From contig NC_072801.1 of NCBI RefSeq assembly GCF_028583425.1, positions 25,130,001 to 25,194,000 on the forward strand: DNA of 64,000 nucleotides, in the 5' to 3' direction. The notes beneath the pieces were generated by a model that was not told where the DNA came from, searched no databases, and worked only from the letters and a program-made list of their open reading frames with translations. A program made the translations under genes and the position numbers. The DNA is from Eublepharis macularius (taxonomy: Eukaryota > Chordata > Lepidosauria > Squamata > Eublepharidae). Below, piece by piece: positions 57,701-64,000 of this stretch (the stretch's first letter is position 1; the number at the start of each line of letters is the position of its first letter).

Positions 57701-60700
57701 TTTATCTGTCATGTTTTTACTTCACCCTTCCTCCAAGGAGCATAGGCTTCTCCCTCCCCCCTCCCACTACGGAAGAGCTGCTGTAGCATAGTGGTTGAGT
57801 GGCTGGGTTGCAAATCGGCACTCTGCTAGTTCAACTCCCAGTACGAGCCCTGTGAGGTAGCTTAGCTTGAGAGAGCATGAATGGTTTACGGTCATGCTGT
57901 GAGCTTCATGGCTGAGGGAGAGCTTGAACCTGAGTCTCCCTAGCCTAGCACTATAGCCACAGTCCCAGATTAGATACTTGAATTGCTTGTTGTATGGTGC
58001 CTTGTTTTGCCATTTGCATGACAGAAAAGTGGGACAGAAATCTTTAAAAATCAATAAAATGCATGTGTTTCCTGCTCTCTCATCTACCCACGGGACGTAC
58101 GGAATCTTCTCAGTCAGTCCAACTCCCCTCTTCCTCTCATTTACACGGTTCCTCCTGGTCTCTTGCAGGATGTGGCCAGGCTCATTGTAGAGCGGTCGAC
58201 CATTATGTCTCACCTCTTCTCGAGGCTCTCGTACTGTTCAGAGTCAGACGCTGTTCTGGTGGCATTGCTCTCTGTCTTCTCACGCTACGTTAGGCGCATG
58301 CGCCAGAGCAAAGACGGCGAAGAGGTGTACAGCTGGGTGGGTGTGCCCCCATTTCCCCCTTCACTCACTTTTCTCGGATGTTGCACACCTTTCTCTCTTT
58401 AGTCACTTTTCCCCCTTTTTCCTTCCACATTCTGTTTGCAGTCAGAGTCCCAAGATCAAGTTTTCCTTCGCTGGATCAGCGGGGAAACGGCAACGATGCA
58501 TATCCTTGTAGTCCATGCCATGGTGATTCTGCTGACGCTGGGGCCCCCTCGAGGTGAATGTCTTTGCATGTAAACCAAATGATAGAACTGGATTTCTTTG
58601 GGTCATGGATTCGGAGATCTGCTTCTCCATCTCCAGCCTTGTGGCCCTGGAGATAGAAGTAGGTGGGGCTACATTTCCTGGGTTACGGAGCCAAGCTCAA
58701 GATAATCTTGGAAGGATTCCTGCAAAAGAATTCACAGGGAGCTTCTAATTACAAGGCTTGCATGTATTTGCAAGAGCTCAGAAAACTCCTGAGCGTGTTA
58801 TTGAATCTTTCAACTGCCTTTTTGTTTGTAAAAGATCCCTATGTTTCTAGACCTCATGGACGCAAAGCAAAGCAGTTAAAACTGAAGCTGCTCAGAAGCC
58901 AAAAGCGTAATGGTTGTGTACAATGTCTAGTTACCCTTGGATAGGACTTATATGCCATCCCATGAAAAGAGAGTGCAAGATTGGGCATTTCTTGCCAAAG
59001 AATTTGTGTGACTAGAGAATTGAGACGTTTAGCATAAAATTTTCCTGCACCTCTGAAAACAGCAAAATGACTCCCTCAAATCCATTTTAGATAGATTTTG
59101 AATTCTTTATCTGGGATTGCTCTGCTGGATTTGTGGGATCATGTATAAGCAAGAAAAAAACAGAATGTGTATTCCAACCCACCCACCCCAAATATTCTTT
59201 ATAAAGCTGGGGGCAGCGACTTTTACGCACTGCTGGACATCTGGTTCCCGGAGAAAAAGCCCCTTCCTACGGCGTTCTTGGTGGACACTTCAGAAGAGGC
59301 CCTGCTGCTCCCGGATTGGCTGAAGCTGCGGATGATCCGCTCGGAGGTGCCTCGGTTGGTGGATGCTGGTAAGGTGTTCTTGGAGGGTGGGGGGACTTCC
59401 CTGCTTGGACTTCTCTGTGTGATTCTGGGAACTCAGCTGACTGCTGCATGGCTGAGCCTAAGGAGAGAGAGGTGTGAGTTTTAGAATGAAAAGGGTGATA
59501 GATCAAGATGGATAGCTGTGTTAGTCTGTCTGTACCAGTGGAAAACAGCAAGAGTCCAGTAGCACCTATAAGACTGGCACAATTTGTGAGAGGGTATGAG
59601 CTTTCATGAGTCACAGCTCGCTTCTTCAGAATGAAAATGGGCCTTGGGTTTTGTTATGCAATGCATGGGGGTTCCAGATTCCAGTTGCTGGTGGTTCCAT
59701 GTAAGAATAACATGAATCCGACACGTCAACTGGTTTTTCATGCCCCAGACTCAAGTTGGAAAACCTCATTATTTATTGCATGTTCTTAGGACAAAGAAAT
59801 GACTTCCTGTGGCAGGTTAGAGCAATTAAGAGACCTCCCACAGGAGCATCGATTAAATTAATGCATCTCTAAGAGGCATTCAAGGAGGTAGCTCTCAGTA
59901 AGGCGCTGATCCAGGCACAGCGGCAGGAGGCCCTATTAACTCCTGTCTCTCCCCTTCCAGTAGCAGCTAGCAAACAGGTCCCTGCCCTGGAGAGGTTGCA
60001 GTCTAAAATTGGACAAGGGGAAGTGATTTAAAGGAGGCAAAGGAGATGATGGGGGAAAAAGGGTCACAAGTTGTGTGTACTTGAGCAGGGGAGGAGGGTT
60101 GGGGGGTTTCCTTTTAGGTGCTTTTGATCTCATTTCTTAGGCTTCCAAGTCTTTGAGAAAGGCAAAGCCTGGGACTTGGTTGCATTTGAGGAACTCTTAA
60201 CAAAGCAGCTTCTGACACTTTCCGGGTGTGTGTGTGTGTGGGCTTCAGCCCTGCAGGATCTGGAACCCCAGCAGCTCCTCCTCTTCGTCCAGTCCTTCGG
60301 CATCCCCGTCTCCAGCATGAGCAAACTCCTGCAGTACCTGGATCAGGCCGTCTCCCACGATCCTCAGACACTGGAGCAAAACATCATGGACAAAAGTAAG
60401 GGACGGGGGCGGGGGGGGGGGGGGAGATCCCTACTGTAGGGCAGGCGCTTGACCCCCAACCAGCCCCGTCCCAGCTTCTCTCCCACATCTGCCTTCTGTT
60501 GGGTGGGCAGCAGGTGGTTGGGGCTGCACATCTGTCGTGGTTGCACAGGAGCTCTGGAAAAAGGACAGGATGTTTGTTTGGGGTGGGGGGGCTGTTTGGC
60601 TTCATGAGAATTCTAGCCAAATTCCTGGCCCTTGCAGCTGTTCTGATAGGCTGGTAGGAGCTTAAAGGTCAGAAGGCTGGGCACCCTTGCTTATGACTAG

Positions 60701-63700
60701 GAAAAGAGATGCAGCTTTCCAAAATGAGAGATGTTATAAACCTCGGTTGCAGAATAAATGATGAAGAAGTATGAAAATAATTTCTGCAGGTTTCAGACTA
60801 CCTGAATGTTAATCCCCCCCGCCCCCAGACTCTGTGTTTTTCTGTCTGTGTCCCTGAGCCTGATCTTGTCATTTGGTCCCTTCTTCCCTGGCCCATCTGT
60901 GAGCCGCAGTCTTTCTAAACCAGGGAGCGGGACTCTGTATGTTTCGGTTTTCACAGTTGTCTCTGTCCACAGAAAGACAGGCTTCTCCTTCAAATAAACA
61001 GAGGAGAGGAAAAGGATGCACACCTCCTTAGGGTCGTATTAGGGAGAAAGGCAGGGTATTAATGACATAAATAATAATAATAATAATTAATAAAGCAGAT
61101 TGGGCCAGATTACACTTTCTCCAAGAGCCAATTATTAGCTTTGAGCAAAATCTGAACTTTGCACCTCCTCACAGTTTGTCGTAGCCACCATCTGGCAAAT
61201 AGTTTAAAAAGGGAACTTAAAAGAAAGCAAATTCTCCATTCTCCCTACTTGACGCTACTCGGAAGACAAGACCGCGGAGCGTGCAGCGCAGGAAGTTCTT
61301 AGCACCAGGCAAGAAGACGTCCCTCTTTGCTGCGGAGGCCCTTCATCCAGTAGACAGCGGCTCGGTCAACAAATTGAGAGAAGAAATTGCAGAGAAAAGC
61401 AAAACACAGAGGCACTCAGGGCCTGAGACGAGAGCACCGCTGTTCTCTCCCACCCTTCGGAGCCAAGTGCTTTAATTGGCTTTTCATTCTTGGAGGCGGC
61501 GTCCAGGATTCAGTGCTCTGCCTTCCGTGTTGTACCAGGGAAGGAAAAGTGGCTTTGCAGGGTACCCTGGCTGGATTGCGTCAGACTGTGGGAAGAGCCC
61601 CAGGTCCTGTGCCTTCCCCAGCAGCTGCCTCTGCCTTCCTAGGAAAGCTGACCTGGCCGTCTGAGTCTTCAAGTGCATTCTCAAGCAGGAGTTCCCAGGC
61701 TAGGCTGAAGGTTAGGGGCTGGACTTCTCAGACGGGTGTGATTTTGACCACAGCTGAGTTGACCTGCTGGGGGACAGGAGAGTGCCCAGCTGGTGGCTAC
61801 GTCTCTTGCAGGGGTGGACTGACTAGTTGTTCTTTTTCAGACTACATGGCTCACCTGGTCGAGGTACAGCACGAGAGGGGAGCGACGGGAGGACAGACCT
61901 TCCACTCTCTTCTCACTGCATCCTTGCCCCCTCGTCGAGGTACAGTAATTGGAGCCTTCCCTTCTCACATGAGAAATGGATTGTTCCACGTTTTCTTCTT
62001 TCATGCTTTTCCAGTCCTGGCACCAACAACTCAGACTCTGTGCCTCTAGAAATCTAGTGTGTCAGGGAGAATGCTCAGTTGAGGAACCTTTTTCCATGAC
62101 TTGCTGGCTTTCCACAGGCAAGGAATTTGGGGGTGTACAGGGAGGAATGTTCAAATATACCGCCCCTCATCTGGGTTCTGGTCTGGAACAGCCCCAGATG
62201 GCTAAGCCACATGATTGACTAGAAATGTAGAGCTACCTTTAATCTAGTGAAATGCCTTGAAAAGAAGTGTGTGTTTGGGGTGGCAATTGTGACTCAGTGA
62301 TAAGGTGCTTGCCTTGCATGCAGAAGACTCCACCTTCAATCCCCGGCATCTCGTATTAAAACCATCAGGTAGTAAATGATGGGAAAGACCTCCGCTTGAG
62401 GCACTGGAGAACCACTGCCAGTCAAAGTGGACGAGGTTGTTCTTGATAGAGTAATGGTCGGACACAGTAGAAGGCAGATTTGTGTGTGTGTGTGTGTGTG
62501 TTTATCACAAGCACAATTCTTGGCTGTAATCTCTCTGCAGACAGTGAAGAAGCTCCTCAGCCAAAACCGAGTCTCGAGGCTCCCCAAGGCCAAGGCAGAA
62601 TCCGGGCTCTGTCCCAGATCCGAGTTCTGGGTCCAGAGGACGACCTGGCAAGCATTATCCTTCAGGTAATACCCCTGCAGAGTGGGAAAGGGTCACTGCA
62701 TGGAGCTTCCATTGTGAGTTGGATATGGGAAATGCCGTGCCGGATCAGCTCACCCAGTCCAAGGGTCCCGTTCCCAGTGGGGCCCAGCCAGGTGCCTTTG
62801 GGACACAGACAGGCAGGGCATGGTTTGTCCCCCAGCAACTGAGTATTCCAGCATAGACCATCTCTGAACATGGAGGTTCCATTCAGCCAATAGACCATGA
62901 GTCCACCTGCCATTTAAATTTAAAATTTGTAAAGCCGTCTGCACTGATGCAGTTGGCACATCTTGTGGCAGTGAGTTCTACAGAGGGACTGTAGCCTCTT
63001 TCCCCCACCCCACCTTTTTGCCATTTCTCATCACGTTCCCAAACGTCCCGATCCTATAATCCTTGTCCCCACAGCTAAATACTGCAGTTGAGGACAAATG
63101 GAGCAAACTTCTGCTATATTTAATTATTTGCATTGCTTTTTCAGTGTAGAATTGGATTCTTTTTAGCACAGGGTTACTAACAATGCATTTGCGTCCCTTT
63201 CGCATCTTTCCAGCTGTTTCAGCTGAACCCAGATCCCCGCTGGCAGAACTCAAACCCCCGTCCGCTTGCCCTGGCTCTGCAGCAGGCCTTGGGTCAAGAG
63301 CTGGCTCGGCTTCGCCAGGGGAACCCCCCAGCGGCAGGGACCGCGGCACGTCTTCTCCAGTCATTGGCGGCACTGTTGAACTCTCCGCATGGCGGGGCGT
63401 TGGTGATGATGATGCATCGAAACCACGCTGTGTCTTGCCCACTGATGCGCTTGCTGTACCAGTACCAGGTGAGGGCACCTCTGGCTTGCTGCATCTGTTT
63501 TTATTTATTTTATGTTCTTTATAGTCCGCCTTTCTCACTGAGGCCCAAGGTGGCTTACATAGTGTAAGCCCATGCAATCCACAGCTGGGACATGCAGTAA
63601 GCAATGTGCATGGCAGAGATTTGAAAAGAAGCATGCAGTTCAAATACAGGAATACAGTGATGAAACGCTGTTGAAACAAAAACATAAGTGATTTGACGTG

Positions 63701-64000
63701 ACCTATTAAATGACGTGGAAGCTATGCAGTAAAATAACTACGTCCACAGAGAGTATCTAGTAATACAGTCTATAGCCCATTATTCCTTTACCAAGGCATT
63801 TTTCTGAGCCATTTCCTTACAGTACAGGCCTGGATAAAAAAGCCCTTCTGAATAATTCAGTTTTGCATCGTTTGCAGAAATCCAAGAGAGAGGGAGCTTT
63901 CCTGCCCTGTTCAGGCAAGTCTTCTATATGGTGGAGGCCAGTACAGGGAATGCGTTTATACGGGTAGTGTTTTCCGTCACTCTCCCTCACTGCTTGTATG
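39673..64000 (+). CDS. INTS1: Integrator complex subunit 1, exons 1-30 (3' part beyond window)
   Basis: INTS1 is the largest scaffold subunit of the nuclear Integrator complex, which cleaves snRNA precursors and attenuates paused Pol II. Exons are 39673-39730, 40799-41089, 42986-43182, 44022-44159, 45143-45302, 46243-46348, 46582-46768, 46916-47061, 47295-47436, 48640-48816, 49295-49403, 50690-50810, 51470-51547, 51950-52107, 52997-53093, 53309-53400, 53878-53938, 54436-54633, 54801-54930, 55995-56174, 56262-56411, 56600-56779, 56894-56998, 58169-58336, 58442-58553, 59207-59368, 60249-60395, 61841-61939, 62541-62665 and 63214-63468. They sum to 4329 nt, or 1443 codons, in one frame. Human INTS1 has about 2190 residues, so about two thirds is present. 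Landmarks are PSERKRD, RMPPKSILLHGE, YYKWDNWPPESDR and LLLPDWLKLRMIRSEV. The protein is helical-repeat rich with a low-complexity N-terminus. Confidence 0.97.
40250..40468. mobile_element. ~200-bp repeat (GTTGCCA-type), copy 4, in INTS1 intron 1
   Basis: ATATTCCAGAATTACAACTG, GAAATGGCTGTTTTGGAGGG and AATTTCCCAACCCAGAGTTAGCAACC follow the order of the 12280-12480 element. A poly-C run of 14 lies at 40412-40425. Confidence 0.6.
41150..41370 (-). mobile_element. tRNA-derived SINE, reverse orientation, INTS1 intron 2
   Basis: On the + strand it runs from TATACCCGTTTTCTACCCAG (tail) to GGTTCGAACCTGGATCTTTC and GTACTCTAACCCGTACACCA (reverse of B box and A box). GGTTCGAAC is the tRNA T-loop-like B box. 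Confidence 0.8.
41395..42465 (-). mobile_element. tRNA-derived SINE split by an L1 insertion
   Basis: The left part (41395-41570) has the tail text TTATACCCTATTTTTCTCCC and CCAAGGTCACCAGTGAGTTT. The right part (42391-42465) has the head text TTTGAACCTAGTTCTCCCAG and CTGACACTCTAACCACTGCC. Joined, they form one reverse SINE like that at 41150. The L1 fragment lies between them. Confidence 0.8.
41571..42390 (+). mobile_element. 5'-truncated L1 fragment with target-site duplication
   Basis: The fragment encodes the end of an L1 ORF2, including the Cys motif CWREC..YAHCWWKCSKI at about 41730-41790, and stays open to 42170 (LLLKTTYNHPTHYTE then stop). An A-rich tail with TTTAAAAG units ends at 42390. 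It is flanked by 16-bp copies GAAAAGTAAGCCTTTG (41555-41570) and GAAAAGTGAGGCTTTG (42391-42406), which differ at two sites. It differs in sequence from the L1 at the window start. Confidence 0.88.
42870..42960 (+). repeat. Interspersed repeat 'GATGAAGAGAACTG ... GGTGCTACTGGACTC'
   Basis: This family member ends only 25 bp before the INTS1 exon 3 acceptor at 42985, so it forms the end of the intron's 3' region. Relatives are at 24425-24580 and, reversed, at 59505-59630. Confidence 0.65.
43808..43985 (+). mobile_element. tRNA-derived SINE, forward, INTS1 intron 3
   Basis: The head reads TGTAGTGGTTAAGAGCGGCG (A-box region) and GGGTTTGATTCCCC (B-box region). The tail contains GACCTTGGGTCAGTCACAG and CCAGTATATAAATCAGA. 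It ends 37 bp before the INTS1 exon 4 boundary. Confidence 0.82.
45525..45715 (+). mobile_element. tRNA-derived SINE, forward, INTS1 intron 5
   Basis: GCAGTTAGAATGTCAAACTAG, GGTTTGAATCCCCACTTGGC and GTAAGCCACTTTGGGTCCCC follow the forward SINE order. The tail is A/T-rich (TTTTTTTAAAAAAATAA). Confidence 0.7.
45965..46172 (-). mobile_element. tRNA-related SINE, reverse orientation, INTS1 intron 5
   Basis: GAAGCTGCCTTATACTGAAT, GGGGATTGAACCTGGGACCT and ATGCTCTTCTACTGAGCCAC match the family at 18860-19062. It ends about 70 bp before exon 6. Confidence 0.8.
48000..48262 (-). mobile_element. Near full-length tRNA-derived SINE, reverse, INTS1 intron 9
   Basis: It runs from AATAATAATAATAACAACAAC (tail) through ATATACCGCCCTTCAGGACA and ACCCAAGGTCACCCAGCTGG to AATCAAACCTGGCTCTCC and GTGCTCTTAACCACTACACC (reverse A/B-box head). 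It is the best-preserved copy in the window. Confidence 0.85.
48355..48530. repeat. Tandem duplication of a ~102-bp unit in INTS1 intron 9
   Basis: CTGCAAGCAGAGGAAGAATG at 48361 and CTGCAAGCAGAGGAGGAACA at 48463 start two related units. Both contain CCCAGATCCCATTCA and then GGC-AAAGA-ATTCCC. Two copies only; the last lies about 110 bp before exon 10. Confidence 0.7.
49404..50689 (+). other. INTS1 intron 11, nothing recognised
   Basis: I see no gene, no clear repeat ends and no long frame in this 1.3 kb intron. A stretch at 49800-49960 may be an old interspersed repeat, but I cannot support a class. Confidence 0.4.
51600..51730 (+). repeat. tRNA-related SINE fragment, forward, INTS1 intron 13
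   Basis: TACATGTAGAAGGTCCCAGGTTCAATTCCAGCATCTTGAG resembles the head of the 62275-62425 element. The tail (GGCCATTCTCTGGCTGAGAC) is shortened. Confidence 0.6.
53435..53645 (+). mobile_element. tRNA-derived SINE, forward, INTS1 intron 16
   Basis: CAACATAGTATAGCAGTCAG, GGGCTTGCATCTCCTCTCTG, GGGTTGTTGTGAGGATTGAA and GGACAGTATAAAAACGGC follow the forward SINE layout. It lies only about 35 bp after exon 16. Confidence 0.65.
55040..55200. repeat. Interspersed repeat in INTS1 intron 19
   Basis: CAAGTCCAGTGGCACCTTCA, TGACTGACAAAATGTAGCCT and TTGGCATGCTCATCGGGCAG, then AAAGTGCTACTGGGCTCCTG, match the family at 59505-59630 and 42870-42960 in part. Confidence 0.5.
56175..56261 (+). other. INTS1 intron 20: 87-bp stop-free, in-frame, Arg-rich (exitron candidate)
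   Basis: The intron is exactly 29 codons long, lies between two phase-0 boundaries and contains no stop in the coding frame. Retention would add 29 residues, 10 of them Arg (core RRPRLGVLPHRRSGRRRD), next to an acidic then Lys-rich segment (SGEEEEEGESKEQ, AKKRQ). The donor CAG|GTTAGG is weaker than consensus; the acceptor TTTCTCTGCAG is good. Removal restores the expected KKRQRQQKQRQ sequence known in other vertebrates, so splicing is the default reading. Confidence 0.75.
57245..57475 (+). mobile_element. tRNA-derived SINE, forward, INTS1 intron 23
   Basis: GTGGAGTAGTGGTTACAGTG (A-box region), TTTTGAATCCCCTGCTCTGC (B-box region), then CAGGGTTATTGTGAGAAGAA and GGGCTATAAATGAAGTACTG, give a complete forward copy. 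Confidence 0.78.
57780..57962 (+). repeat. Composite SINE-like sequence, INTS1 intron 23
   Basis: A forward head (TGTAGCATAGTGGTTGAGTG, then AGTTCAACTCCCAGTACGAG) is followed by text that in other copies belongs to the reverse orientation (GAGCTTGAACCTGAGTCTCC). It may be two fused copies. Confidence 0.5.
59207..59368 (+). CDS. INTS1: INTS1 exon 26 with an atypical acceptor
   Basis: The only acceptor that keeps frame is TTTATAAAG|CTGGGGGCAG, giving RAGGSDFYALLDIWFP across the splice; the human protein has the same spacing here. An AG 10 bases further on (GGGGGCAG|CGAC) would shift the frame. The polypyrimidine tract is short and interrupted by AAATA. Confidence 0.85.
59505..59635 (-). repeat. 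Interspersed repeat, INTS1 intron 26
   Basis: GATAGCTGTGTTAGTCTGTC, AAGAGTCCAGTAGCACCTAT and GAGCTTTCATGAGTCACAGC, then CTTCTTCAGAATG, give the fullest copy of the family found at 8105, 12790, 24425, 42870 and 55040. Confidence 0.7.
60396..61840 (+). other. INTS1 intron 27, TAA microsatellite and one open stretch
   Basis: A (TAA)n run lies at about 61068-61088 and a poly-G run at 60411-60424. An open stretch at 61281-61475 (about 64 codons) matches nothing I recognise and lacks flanking splice signals that would join it to INTS1 with confidence. No gene is called here. Confidence 0.45.
62275..62430 (+). mobile_element. tRNA-related SINE, forward, INTS1 intron 28
   Basis: GTGACTCAGTGATAAGGTGC (A-box region) and CACCTTCAATCCCCGGCATC (B-box region) are followed by GGAAAGACCTCCGCTTGAGG and GAGAACCACTGCCAGTCAAA. 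It is the forward counterpart of 18860-19062 and 45965-46172. A TG repeat follows at 62481-62501, close to the exon 29 acceptor. Confidence 0.8.
63469..64000 (+). other. INTS1 intron 30, runs off the window
   Basis: After the donor CAG|GTGAGG the sequence has a SINE-like tail (TATAGTCCGCCTTTCTCACT, then CCCAAGGTGGCTTACATAGT) at about 63515-63720 and no further INTS1 exon. Confidence 0.6.

Noticed and set aside
61276..61475. An extra INTS1 coding exon
   Set aside because: Exons 27 and 28 join directly to give the expected MDK-NYMAHL sequence, so no extra exon is needed.
62978..63685. A 235-codon - strand frame
   Set aside because: It is antisense to INTS1 exon 30 and its flanks; the sense exon fits the INTS1 frame and splice sites.

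Overview
The window is vertebrate nuclear DNA, most likely from a squamate reptile (lizard or snake). Two long multi-exon genes with GT-AG introns lie on the + strand. Around and inside them are repeats typical of squamates: L1 with open frames, BovB-type LINE pieces, tRNA- and 5S rRNA-derived SINEs, a DIRS-type element and several short inverted-repeat DNA transposons. The species call is an inference from this repeat mix; nothing in the window fixes it.

Layout. Positions 1 to about 5450 hold an L1 retrotransposon on the - strand: the 5' UTR, a complete ORF1 and an ORF2 that stays open to the window edge. A CpG island at about 5840-6720 looks like a promoter. Positions 6.7-13.3 kb are non-coding and full of decayed repeats. 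Positions 13378-35159 encode an acid alpha-glucosidase-like protein of family GH31, with 19 coding exons and about 924 residues. It has a type II membrane anchor where lysosomal GAA has a cleaved signal peptide. Intron 18 of this gene contains a BovB copy that was split by a 3.1 kb defective DIRS element. Positions 35.2-39.2 kb are the 3' flank, with a near-palindromic element and other repeats. A second CpG island at about 39.27-39.76 kb leads into INTS1 (Integrator subunit 1). Thirty coding exons of INTS1, giving 1443 codons in one continuous frame, run to 63468. The rest of the gene lies beyond the right edge.

The two host genes share no pathway. The glucosidase should cleave alpha-1,4 and alpha-1,6 glucosyl bonds in a lumenal or endolysosomal compartment. 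INTS1 is a scaffold of the nuclear Integrator complex, which processes snRNAs and ends paused Pol II transcription. Exon lengths of the glucosidase match human GAA exactly for exons 3-16 and 18, and all catalytic residues are present with a constant offset of 10 residues.

The points most worth a second look are the anchored GAA paralogue with a cytoplasmic Tyr-based sorting motif, a stop-free 87-bp arginine-rich intron in INTS1 (exitron candidate), the L1 with overlapping ORF1 stop and ORF2 start, the DIRS copy whose architecture is readable although its catalytic-tyrosine codon is a stop, and a 6 x 73 bp minisatellite with a dimeric sub-pattern.
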